DNA from: Neorhizobium galegae
GTDB lineage: Bacteria > Pseudomonadota > Alphaproteobacteria > Rhizobiales > Rhizobiaceae
NCBI RefSeq assembly: GCF_017877135.1
Contig: NZ_JAGIPH010000003.1
Span: forward strand, 186,001 to 250,000
Length of the DNA stretch: 64,000 bases
Direction: 5' to 3'
Position 1 is the first letter of the stretch, and every line of letters begins with the position of its first letter. Below the pieces are notes generated by a model. That model made no database searches and was not told where the DNA came from. It saw only the letters and a program-made list of their open reading frames with translations. Below are positions 56,801 through 62,972 of the stretch, one piece after another. The position numbers and the translations under genes were made by a program.

Positions 56801-57840
56801 AGGCCGTCGGTCTTGGCAGACAGGAGCGAACCGAGCGCATCGCCGGCCGCATTGGTCTTGGCCATCAGGACGGCGGCGCGGGTGTCGATCATCGAGGCAA
56901 AAGCCTCGCCGGATGTGGCCAGCCGCACGGCGATTTCTTCGGTCGCGAGCGACAGCTCTTCCTTCATGTTCTCGTGCACGCCCACGATGGAGCTGCGGAT
57001 GCGCTCGGCATGGTTGACGATGGCATCGCGCTCCGAACCCAGTTCATGCACGAGGCCGCGCACGCGCATTTCGTTGTCGGCGTAGCTGCGCTCCAGCGCA
57101 TTGACCTCGGAATGGACGAGCGTTTCCAGTTCGGTGGCGCGCGCAATGGTGCGCTCGATACCTTCGTTCATCGCCGAAACTTCGCGGCGCACGGCCTGGC
57201 CGACGCTCATGATCCGTTCCGACGCGATGGTTTCCGGCTCCGACAGGCGAAGCGCGACTTCGGCCATGGAGCGGGCGGCATTGCGCAGATCCTGGGCGCG
57301 CGCCATCATGATGGCGAAGGCGAAGAACAGCATGACCGGCACAAGCACGCCGATGAAGACGGCAACGACGCCGGGCATGGCGACGAGATCGGCAACGGAG
57401 GAGACACGCCAGATCTGCCCGCCATAGAGCAGCTGGGCAAGGCCCGCGCCGCCAATGGCCCAGAGCAGCGAGACGATACCGGCGTTGCGCAGAGAAGAGC
57501 GCATCGAACCGCCGTCGAGCGACCGCAGGATCGCCGGCGTGCTGCGGCGTCCGCTGTCATTGGCAGGCTCAAAGCTTGGCGATTTCGGCGCGCTCGGCTC
57601 CGGCGGCACCGCCGGGCGGCTCGCCTCCGGCGGACGGGCGCGCGGAGCGGAAGACTGGCCGGATGACGGGGTTGCGCGCTGCGTCGGCGTTTCTGGCACC
57701 TTGATGGCCTCCCGGGCAGGGGGAACGGGCTTTTTCGGCGCTGCCGGCTGCATCGCTTCCTCGAAGTCGATCTTCAGCGCGTCTTCCAGCGCCTGAAACG
57801 CCGTTTCGTCGATCGACTCGTTGTTCGGATTCTTCGCCAT
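50821..57840 (-). CDS. gpr: Growth pole ring protein (GPR/RgsE-type giant coiled-coil protein)
   Basis: 2,339 residues. A Pro-rich cytoplasmic N-terminus (~1-118) is followed by two membrane helices (~120-139 and ~156-179), then ~1,900 residues of charged helical repeats without Cys, a Pro/Ala-rich linker (~2080-2200), and a conserved C-terminal domain (NPRHMVESLNSLSVDIARAI, WRRYQRGERDVFTRRLYTL). Apolipoprotein-like, 11-residue repeats dominate ~575-915. The layout matches GPR of Agrobacterium (about 2,100 residues) and RgsE of Sinorhizobium, which form a ring at the growing pole and are needed for polar growth and rod shape. The ATG at 57840 has GAGG upstream. Single-gene minus-strand unit with a terminator. 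Confidence 0.9.
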   Translation of the reverse strand: MAKNPNNESIDETAFQALEDALKIDFEEAMQPAAPKKPVPPAREAIKVPETPTQRATPSSGQSSAPRARPPEASRPAVPPEPSAPKSPSFEPANDSGRRSTPAILRSLDGGSMRSSLRNAGIVSLLWAIGGAGLAQLLYGGQIWRVSSVADLVAMPGVVAVFIGVLVPVMLFFAFAIMMARAQDLRNAARSMAEVALRLSEPETIASERIMSVGQAVRREVSAMNEGIERTIARATELETLVHSEVNALERSYADNEMRVRGLVHELGSERDAIVNHAERIRSSIVGVHENMKEELSLATEEIAVRLATSGEAFASMIDTRAAVLMAKTNAAGDALGSLLSAKTDGLIEALTASGSSLAIEFDTRLEQLGSTLSQRGNEILGQFETRASTLDASTDKLNAALNERTRLLNETLLARTREINETLTDGERTITSSLGTVLSTLNRSLDDKGASFRQTLQNAADDTVMDFELRTGLFEERLQGTIGQLSATFDTGLEEFTTAFDQRAGTLGSKLTESLSSIRDTVSGGSDALEGILSTSIERIGSAFTDHSLTLATTLGTSQEILENTLETNTSQLGEVLDSRTRRLTAELEERNRVLNEGLDSRSSRLVEDLDGRSRVISDTLDERTRALAETMDARTRELTEGFDTRARGFEESIDSRSRTLDETLGGHARTIADNLDERARSLADTMDARTRQLTEGFDARARVLDESLDNRSRILIEDLDSRSRTLDESLDTRARILTESLDQRSRSLVEDLDTRSTALDEALGVRVRSLTNSIDQRSRGLVDDLDARTTALDETLGARAQTLAESLDQRSRQISGAIEQTTREFTDTMDERTRQLTEGFEQRSRDFNDDLEIRSSIFIESFDTHAQDLIEGLDGRHAAMSGTLSERTAEITGSLGQAHERMDAVLSERSSQLANALAESQGRFEERLTDRSVSLIQSLEAGHERFQSVIVEKADAIEQTVAGAPERLSSLLDSRIDTMAQTLSDGHQRIDSDLGRRVNEFGEMVSGAGTRLGDMLDDQAMALSTTISLSEDRLSNLSETMSRTLSEGHQRIDADLGRRVNEFGDMVNSAGNRLGEVLDDHTMALSATISLSEDRLSSLVDEKAAALMATVEQADQRIADSFATRTETLRATYGENQQRLDQTLESRHAELARTIVIGHDAIDRTIGGAAERIGTSLADSTQRFEETLGQGIGRVEGVIGSGQQRFADLMDTGSQRLSDTVDTGHERMRATLAGGTETLSATLTDAQAQLSDLLLDQATSLGTTIATSTGMLEMSLENQQDALRGVIDTAGIELETRLRDTAGNIADRLGDAARDITASADQFSSRVEETVGGVSATLDRTGHRIEDTFVGLEDRIRNQIGNVSGMVEGVGMSLSQTLAERTAELERVNTESVARITDTLTQGTTAFERLSAEATDRISGSFEAGTARVDERLSTMDRAITMGLDNVSRTIEGKASALATSLRDAVTTAAQEFDSEAMRSAETLNTAGAKFAETVDQRHQDFARALEERSNEIAGRVSETQNRLAGQAAAVAQAFSEAGNSIMHKVSEAETVVQRQIGGITEALGEAERTLEDRGSAIRSSLAQTAGSIEETLKSVDQTVATRSDSLRAALSETTGDLNAALEAVDKALEARGEAIRSSLDTRSRDLNSMLSARSAELSRLIDEKARPVVEQYAETGRTAAERLAAAASDSAERLIAAAEQNAQRLRTENGSLVEAISSRTNETLAAISERTQQAAGTIRNSEHSLATSVNDLITRLEDSNSGIATLVEHAARDIGLSVAQAAEKLGQADQRLEQTASRFTDASTRAADMVSSSSRLLENNVDRLSQISGETLSQVGGIVGRFDEYTSVLNQASSLLGAAQSNLASTLAERQDALRALSVGLVKRSEEIEANMRNLSGVVDGAFQRAGERSLEMGTLLREHLTGSLADIDQQLSQTQDRAEQTADGMRAALKGASQEASRALEGTIADAEQRARGLAERMRGGIAGSLSDVERMLAEAAGKSDQAADHLRNTLRKSVEEAIGRFADATDEIRRSASEIRKELDDTRSELKRGAFDLPEEAKESASAMRRAVAEQIKALQDISALVGRSAQTLEISEATAPRTAAPQPAPRPVAQTQAPQTMRAPATPLPAAAQPARQPLPQAAPAARGESFAGGLRGALPTERAPAVAPRAAEPAQRGEGGGWISDLLRGASRDETEAAAPARQQAARPAETQTRAGDSRNPRHMVESLNSLSVDIARAIDHDASVDLWRRYQRGERDVFTRRLYTLKGQQTFDDIKRKYDREPEFRTAVDRYIADFEKLLADVARTDRDRSVTQSYLTSDTGKVYTMLAHAAGRFS
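54536..54912 (-). repeat. Two tandem 186-bp copies inside the gpr-like gene
   Basis: The segment encoding GHQRIDSDLGRRVNEFGEMV...LSTTISLSEDRLSNL is followed by a second copy, GHQRIDADLGRRVNEFGDMV...LSATISLSEDRLSSL. Matching points (for example CGGTCTTCGCTGAGCGAGAT at 54551 and its partner at 54737) are exactly 186 bases, 62 codons, apart. The copies differ at a minority of positions. Confidence 0.88.
55095..56115 (-). repeat. 33-bp (11-residue) tandem repeat array inside the gpr-like gene
   Basis: About 30 consecutive units of eleven residues, consensus L-x-E-x-L-D-x-R-S/A-R-x (LDESLDTRARI, LTESLDQRSRS, LVEDLDTRSTA, LDEALGVRVRS, LTNSIDQRSRG and so on). The spacing of the leucine and Asp-x-Arg positions is kept for nearly 1 kb, and the DNA repeats imperfectly every 33 bases. 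It encodes about residues 575-915. Confidence 0.88.
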
Positions 57841-58411
57841 GCGGTTACGCCTCGTTACCATACTCGTCCGGCTGATCGTGGGTCCCACCCTGCCGCGTGA
57901 GGCGAAACTCTCGATCCGGCCGTACCGGGAAACGCACCGGACATACAGCCGGCGAGGTTACCCGTTCACTATCAACCCGGAGAGCCTTCTGTCGCAAAGA
58001 CGTCATAAGAAAGGCTTGTCCGGCTCCAGAACCGGCTTCGGGCGCATTGCCCACACCAGTTTCAGTCGTACTGTAGTGGCACATTCGCTATCCAGACACA
58101 ATTCGGGCCAATGGCGCGGTCTGGACGCATTGCCTTTGTTAACAGATTTTAAACGGCAATTTAACGAGTTTTCTCTTGCTTTCGTGTGGCTTACGGGAAA
58201 TTAACCATACGGGAAGAAAATTCGCCGCGAATGCGCCGGAATTTAACCGGATAGCGAACTGTCCCCGGCAGGGTCGGGGACCGGATGCACGGCTCGGGGA
58301 CACGACCCCGGCTGAGACGCATCCTGCAAGACAGGGAGCCGACTGCCTGGTGCTGCGCGCTTGCAGCAAAGGCCCGTCTGTTCCATATGGCAACAGAGGA
58401 TGGACCGGTTC
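57841..58411. promoter_or_regulatory. Divergent region between the gpr-like gene and the HPt gene
   Basis: 571 bases without a convincing gene. The right half is AT-rich and contains several TTAAC elements: 58139, 58161, 58201 (TTAACCAT) and 58243, with a further TTAA at 58149. TTAA pairs resemble CtrA-type sites of alphaproteobacteria, although none has the exact TTAA-N7-TTAA spacing (6 and 8 bases seen). The left half is GC-rich and carries the gpr ribosome-binding site. Confidence 0.45.
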
Positions 58412-58780
58412 ATGACCGCGGTCAGTATTGCTTTCGACATGCCCGATAACGGAAACAACAGCCACTCCAGCGAATCCCGTCCGATCGACTTCGCCCATCT
58501 TGCGGTGCAGACGATGGGCGACAAGGAGCTGGAAGCGGAAGTGCTGCATCTGTTTGCCCGTCAGGCGCGGGCAGCACTTCAGGAAATGGCGGGCGGGGCG
58601 AATGAAGAGGTGGTTGCCGCAGCCCACCGGCTGCGCAGCGCCGCCAATGCGGTGGGCGCGTTTGCGGTGGCTGCGGCAGCGTTTGCCGTGGAGACCGATC
58701 CGGACAATGCCGCCGCCCGCGTCGGCGTTGCCGCAACCGTGATCGAGGCGGAAAACTTCATCCTGAAACTGTCGCGTTAA
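58412..58780 (+). CDS. HPt (histidine phosphotransfer) domain protein
   Basis: 122 residues. After a short polar N-terminus, a helical HPt domain follows: IDFAHLAVQTMGDKELEAEV, then VVAAAHRLRSAANAVGAFAVA with His72 in the HxLxxxAxxxGA phosphoacceptor motif. It would relay phosphoryl groups between a hybrid kinase and a response regulator; no such partner is encoded nearby. Candidate starts are ATG at 58400 and 58412; AGAGGA is too close to the first. Divergent from the gpr-like gene, which makes a cell-cycle role tempting but unproven. Confidence 0.75.
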   Translation: MTAVSIAFDMPDNGNNSHSSESRPIDFAHLAVQTMGDKELEAEVLHLFARQARAALQEMAGGANEEVVAAAHRLRSAANAVGAFAVAAAAFAVETDPDNAAARVGVAATVIEAENFILKLSR

Positions 58781-58943
58781 CAGGACCGGGCAACAGAAGC
58801 GGGCAGGGTGGGCACACCATCTCCTGCGCTCATTCGGCTCCGCGCCGGCGAAGGTGTCTGTTAAAACGGGTCAAAACGTTGACTGATGCGGCGATTTGTC
58901 GGAAGACAACGCCGTTTTTGAGTTCAGTTTGCAAGGACCCGCC

Positions 58944-59264
58944 ATGACGCAACTCACCATCGTCGCCTTCGACGGAACGCGCTTCGACATCAATGCGGAG
59001 CCCGGCTCCACCGTGATGGAAAATGCCGTCCGCAATTCCGTCCCCGGCATCGATGCCGAATGTGGCGGCGCCTGTGCCTGTGCCACCTGTCATGTCTATG
59101 TCGATGATGCCTGGACGGCAGCCGTCGGCGGCCCGGCACCCATGGAAGAGGACATGCTCGATTTCGCCTTCGACGTGCGCCCCACGTCCAGACTTTCCTG
59201 TCAGATCAAGATCACCGACGCGCTCGACGGGCTGGTGGTCAATGTGCCCGAGCGCCAGGGCTGA
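58944..59264 (+). CDS. Adrenodoxin-type 2Fe-2S ferredoxin
   Basis: 106 residues. Cluster ligands Cys40, Cys46, Cys49 in [14 protein letters not shown] and Cys86 in RLSCQIK, the vertebrate-adrenodoxin/FdxB spacing; Cys44 is an extra cysteine in the loop. [16 protein letters not shown] is the usual start, with AAGGA upstream of the ATG at 58944. It carries electrons to P450-type or iron-sulfur-assembly partners; which one is unknown. It is single, not next to isc/hsc genes. Confidence 0.92.
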   Translation: MTQLTIVAFDGTRFDINAEPGSTVMENAVRNSVPGIDAECGGACACATCHVYVDDAWTAAVGGPAPMEEDMLDFAFDVRPTSRLSCQIKITDALDGLVVNVPERQG

Positions 59265-59310
59265 ACGCGCGTCAGGGCTGACCAGGCGCCATAGCCTCTG
59301 GGACGAAACG

Positions 59311-59351
59311 AAAAAAGACGCCCCGCTCGCGCAAGAGCTGCGAGCGAGGCG
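59311..59351 (-). terminator. Terminator-like hairpin with T run on the minus strand
   Basis: CGCCCCGCTCGC (59319-59330) and GCGAGCGAGGCG (59340-59351), one mismatch, 9-base loop; on the minus strand the stem is followed by C then TTTTTT (59316-59311). The nearest minus-strand gene ends at 59797, about 445 bases before it. Confidence 0.7.
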
Positions 59352-59538
59352 AAGGCGGGCGCATCACTGTCGAGCGAGGGAGGGACCGCTTACAGCTTGT
59401 CGATACGCCAGGAGAACACCGGAAAAACATCGAAATTTCAAAGGCCAGTCTATTCAGCTTCCAGCCTGTGCTGGCATGCATGCGATATGCGCCTGTCACT
59501 GCATCGGTGGCGCCAGGCGCCGGGCCGGTCCGAGGGGC

Positions 59539-59584
59539 GGTCACCGTTGTCGGATGCGCCGCCACGCCAGCGACAACGGTGACC
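59539..59584. repeat. Perfect 14-bp inverted repeat
   Basis: GGTCACCGTTGTCG (59539-59552) and CGACAACGGTGACC (59571-59584), separated by 18 bases. No T run follows on either strand. Confidence 0.88.
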
Positions 59585-59796
59585 GAACTTCAGGGAACCT
59601 CGTATCGTCCAGCCCCCTCAGTGATTTTGACTATATAAGGTTTCCGGCACATACGATACTGGAAGAAATAACCAGTTATTCACCACAGGTTGCGCAAGCC
59701 CCACGCAAGCCTCGAGGCCGGCCCGGACGCGGGTCAGGACGGATCGAACGGCGCCAGCCTGTTTCCGGCGGAAAATCGTCTTGATGTTTGAAGAGC

Positions 59797-60414
59797 TTAC
59801 TCTGTTGCACCGGTGCGGTGCTTGAGAAGGCGCATCATGCGCGCCTCGAAATTCTTCGCCTCGACCATGTCGAATCGCAGCTGCTCTGCGTCATGGGCGT
59901 CGATCTCACGCCGGCTGGTGTCGCCGACCTGCCTTTCCAGCACTGCGCAGCTTCGCTGAGACGGTAGCGCGCGCAGCGCCTGCTCCAGGGTGCGGGCATG
60001 CTGGCGGGCGATTTCCGCGTGGCGCTCCTCGTGCCGCTTGATATCGGCCGACAGCGTGTCCCAGATCAATGCGAGCGAGGGATCGGAGCGCTGGCGGTTC
60101 TTCCAGCGGGGCAGGGTGATGCGGGTCGACAGCGTGACGTTGACATCGCCGATCGAACAGCGTCCCTCGCTTTCGTGATAGGTTATATCGCCGCCGAACT
60201 TGATCTCCGTGGCACCGGGGTGGCGAAAGCCGGTCGCCCCGGTCAAGGGCCCGCGCCGCGACAGTTCGGCATCGAGATCTTCGGCGGTGCGGCCGCTGAT
60301 GGAGAAATACGAATAGGTCTTGGTGATCTGCGCCGCATCGCTTGGCATGACGGGAACGACGAGAAAGACCAGGCATGCCTTCAGAGACAGGGTGCGATGG
60401 CGCATTGAAGACAT
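59797..60414 (-). CDS. DUF922 secreted putative zinc protease
   Basis: 205 residues. N-terminal signal (LKACLVFLVVPVMPSDAAQ). The mature part begins ITKTYSYFSISGRTAEDLDAEL, the DUF922 start, and contains RHEERHAEIARQHA (~126-139), an HExxH-like zinc motif as predicted for this family. Proteolytic activity has not been shown for the family as far as I know. I chose the ATG at 60414; one three codons later is also possible. It is divergent from the folate genes. Confidence 0.8.
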   Translation of the reverse strand: MSSMRHRTLSLKACLVFLVVPVMPSDAAQITKTYSYFSISGRTAEDLDAELSRRGPLTGATGFRHPGATEIKFGGDITYHESEGRCSIGDVNVTLSTRITLPRWKNRQRSDPSLALIWDTLSADIKRHEERHAEIARQHARTLEQALRALPSQRSCAVLERQVGDTSRREIDAHDAEQLRFDMVEAKNFEARMMRLLKHRTGATE

Positions 60415-60519
60415 TCTGGTGCCTGTGTCATTGAGTTTGGAGAGAGCTTGGGGCATAGGCCTTTGCATCGCAACAGATGCTTTGCGAAATTATTCGCAAG
60501 CGACGGGATTGGCTTTCAC

Positions 60520-61383
60520 GTGACATCGGGCGGCAACACCATCTGGCAGGTTGGCGGCGGGCGTTCGCTGACACTTGGCACGCAGGGCCACCTGATGGCC
60601 ATCATCAATGTCACGCCCGATTCGTTTTCCGATGGCGGCCGGCATCTGTCGGTAGAGGCGGCGGTGCGCCATGCGCTCGCCTGCGTCGAGGCCGGCGCCT
60701 CTCTTCTCGACATCGGTGGCGAATCGACCCGTCCGGGGGCCGAGCCGGTCGAACCGGCCGAGGAGCAGGCGCGCGTGCTTCCCGTCATCGAAGCGCTCTC
60801 GGGCCAGACCGATGCGCTGATCTCCATCGACACTTATCGTGCCGAGACGGCGCGCCTTGCTATCGCTGCCGGTGCCCATATCGTCAACGACGTCTACGGG
60901 CTGCGGCATGATGCGCAGATGACGAAGGTGGTGGCCGATACCGGCGCCGGTCTCGTGATGATGCATACCGGGCGCGGGCGCGAGGAAGACAAGCGCGCCG
61001 ACGTGGTGGAGGACCAGCTGTGGTTCTTTGAAAACGCGCTGAAGACGGCCGAAGAGGCCGGCATCGCGCGCGAAACCATCGTGCTCGATCCAGGCTTCGG
61101 CTTTGCCAAGAACCGTACGGAAGATTTTGCGCTGATGGCCCGCTTTGAGGAATTGCAGGCGCTGCGATTCCCGTTCCTCATCGGCACCTCGCGCAAGCGG
61201 TTCATCGGCAGCGCCACCGGGCGTGAACAGCCAAGCGATCGTGATGTTGGCACCGCCGCGACCACGGCGCTCCTGCGGCTCGCCGGGGCTTCGATTTTTC
61301 GCGTGCATGACGTGGCAACCAACCGGGATGCCCTGCGCATCGCAGATGCGGTGCTTGCCGCGCGACGGGAGACAGACGTGTGA
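60520..61383 (+). CDS. folP: Dihydropteroate synthase
   Basis: 287 residues. TIM barrel with LMAIINVTPDSFSDGG (pterin site), DIGGESTRPGAEPV, HIVNDVYGLRHDA, DPGFGFAKNRTEDF and GTSRKRFIG, all DHPS signatures. It joins 4-aminobenzoate to the pterin, the target of sulfonamides. The likely start is a GTG at 60520; a TTG at 60448 gives a longer form whose extra residues are unlike the family. Its stop overlaps the GTG of folB (GTGTGA). First of three coupled folate genes. Confidence 0.93.
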   Translation: MTSGGNTIWQVGGGRSLTLGTQGHLMAIINVTPDSFSDGGRHLSVEAAVRHALACVEAGASLLDIGGESTRPGAEPVEPAEEQARVLPVIEALSGQTDALISIDTYRAETARLAIAAGAHIVNDVYGLRHDAQMTKVVADTGAGLVMMHTGRGREEDKRADVVEDQLWFFENALKTAEEAGIARETIVLDPGFGFAKNRTEDFALMARFEELQALRFPFLIGTSRKRFIGSATGREQPSDRDVGTAATTALLRLAGASIFRVHDVATNRDALRIADAVLAARRETDV

Positions 61384-61745
61384 GTGTTTATACCATCACC
61401 CTGAAGAACTGCGCCTTTTATGCGCGCCACGGCGCCTTGCAGGAGGAGGCCGTTCTCGGACAGCGTTTCTTCGTCGATGCCGAGTTCGAGCTGCCGGCAG
61501 GACGGGCCCTCAGCGACGACGATCTGAGCGCCACCATGCATTACGGCCATGCCTTCGAGGTGATCGAAAAGGTGGTGACCACGACACGCCGCGCCCTGAT
61601 CGAAGCGCTCGCTCATGACGTGGCGCTCGCACTCTGCGACACATTCCCGATGATCCGGCGGGTTGCCATTACCGTTCGCAAGCCGAGCGTTCCGATCGTC
61701 GGCATTCTCGATCATGTGGAGGTGCGTGTTGAGCATCGCCCCTGA
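61380..61745 (+). CDS. folB: Dihydroneopterin aldolase
   Basis: 121 residues. ITLKNCAFYARHGALQEEAVLGQRFFVDAEF and the later VRKPSVPIVGILDHVEV are the FolB pattern. It cleaves dihydroneopterin to the hydroxymethyl pterin used by FolK. The start is a GTG at 61380 overlapping the folP stop, and its end overlaps folK by 17 bases, so all three are translated as a unit. Confidence 0.92.
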   Translation: MSVYTITLKNCAFYARHGALQEEAVLGQRFFVDAEFELPAGRALSDDDLSATMHYGHAFEVIEKVVTTTRRALIEALAHDVALALCDTFPMIRRVAITVRKPSVPIVGILDHVEVRVEHRP

Positions 61746-62253
61746 CACAGAATCGCCTGTGCTTTCAGCCATCGGCCTTGGTGGCAATCTCGGCCATCCG
61801 CGCCAGAACATGGCAAATGCTCTTCGCGAGTTCGATGCGAGACAGGATTGCCGCGTGCGGGCGGTGTCCCGCCTCTACCGCACGCCGCCCTGGGGCAAGA
61901 CCGATCAGGCGGACTTTTTCAATAGCTGTGCGCTCATCGAAACGCAGCTTGCGCCGGAAGCGCTGCTTGATCTCTGTCTGTCGATCGAGCGGGGGATGAA
62001 GCGGGTGCGCATCGAGCGCTGGGGGCCGCGCACCATCGATATCGACGTGCTGACTTACGGTGACCGGGAGATCCATGTGGAGGGGCTGGACGTGCCGCAT
62101 CCCCGCATGGTGGAACGCGCCTTCGTTCTCCTGCCGCTGTCCGAGATTGCGGCGACCATGACGGTTGCCGGCAAGACCGTTGCCGCCTGGGCGGCACTCT
62201 CCGATGCGACGGGAATAGAGGTGGCGGACGACAGTTCAGACTGGTGGCGCTGA
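61729..62253 (+). CDS. folK: 2-amino-4-hydroxy-6-hydroxymethyldihydropteridine pyrophosphokinase
   Basis: 174 residues. SAIGLGGNLGHPRQNM, SRLYRTPPWGKTDQADFFNSC, IERWGPRTIDIDVLTYG and LDVPHPRMVERAFVLLPL are the HPPK signatures, including the metal-binding Asp pair. It activates the pterin for FolP. The start appears to be TTG at 61729, 6 bases after GGAGG; a GTG one codon earlier is too close. It is convergent with the secreted hypothetical gene, 40 bases on. Confidence 0.92.
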   Translation: MSIAPDTESPVLSAIGLGGNLGHPRQNMANALREFDARQDCRVRAVSRLYRTPPWGKTDQADFFNSCALIETQLAPEALLDLCLSIERGMKRVRIERWGPRTIDIDVLTYGDREIHVEGLDVPHPRMVERAFVLLPLSEIAATMTVAGKTVAAWAALSDATGIEVADDSSDWWR

Positions 62254-62292
62254 GCGCATTTTTTCCGCGCGCAGCGTTCTGGTGTGTGGCTA

Positions 62293-62844
62293 TTATTCGA
62301 TAGAGCCGACGGCCAATTGATCCATGTCGCGCGTCAGCGATAGGCCGATCACCGGCACCATGGTTTCTTCCACCTTCACCGAAATGGTGATGTTCATCGA
62401 ATTGCTGTCCTGCATGCGGGCAACCATGGCGCCGTTCAGCTTGGCGCGGTTGATGCCAAGCACGATCTTGTCGCCATTGATGGCGCCGGACACGATGTCG
62501 AGACCCTTGCCATCGGCACCATCGAGAAACTTGCCGGTATAGCTGCCGCCCGTCTGGGAGATGACCGCCGACATCGGCTGCTTGAAGACGCCGACGCGGC
62601 AGATGCCGTCGAGTTTCAAGCCGGCATCGCTGTCGGTGGAAGGCTCGCCCGTCAGATTGCAGGTGAACTTGGTGCCCTTGTACTTGCCAGCAACGATTTC
62701 ACCCGGACCTTTCCAGGCGCCGGCGGCACTTTCGAAGAAGGCCTTGTCGCGCGGGCCCGCGGCGGCCGTATTCATCGTCGCCAGAAGGGCGACGGAGATG
62801 GCGGCAAAAAACCCACCTTTGAGGGAAGAGATGCGCGAGACCAT
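62293..62844 (-). CDS. Secreted hypothetical protein
   Basis: 183 residues. Signal peptide ending near NTAAAGP. The mature part starts FFESAAGAWKGPGEIVAGKYKGTKFTCNL and has two Cys (FTCNL and GICRV) and a regular alternation of beta strands (GSYTGKFLDGADGKGLD, GDKIVLGINRAKLNG). It looks like a small beta-barrel-type exported protein. Proteins like this occur across Rhizobiaceae but I know no function. AAGGAAAG precedes the ATG. Confidence 0.78.
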   Translation of the reverse strand: MVSRISSLKGGFFAAISVALLATMNTAAAGPRDKAFFESAAGAWKGPGEIVAGKYKGTKFTCNLTGEPSTDSDAGLKLDGICRVGVFKQPMSAVISQTGGSYTGKFLDGADGKGLDIVSGAINGDKIVLGINRAKLNGAMVARMQDSNSMNITISVKVEETMVPVIGLSLTRDMDQLAVGSIE

Positions 62845-62972
62845 AAAACTTTCCTTGGGCGAGCAGCGTCCTGAACAAGGTGATTTTATATCGCGAATGG
62901 TTAACGAGCGGTTTATTTAAGGTATTTGCGGGCAGGCTGCGGTGTGTGCCGGCCAGCCTTCCGCCGGCCTGT

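Larger units (their letters stand above)
59265..59796. other. Non-coding region with strong inverted repeats
   Basis: 532 bases with no convincing protein-coding frame. It holds a minus-strand terminator-like hairpin (59311-59351), a perfect 14-bp inverted repeat (59539-59584) and a short AT-rich patch (59625-59675) containing CTATATAAGG. This combination is more than plain spacer DNA and could be an RNA gene or a control region. Confidence 0.5.

Noticed and set aside
59697..59784. Sequence TTATTCACCACAGG and its surroundings as a DnaA box or origin element
   Set aside because: It is only a partial match to TTATCCACA, single, and not accompanied by other boxes or origin-linked genes.
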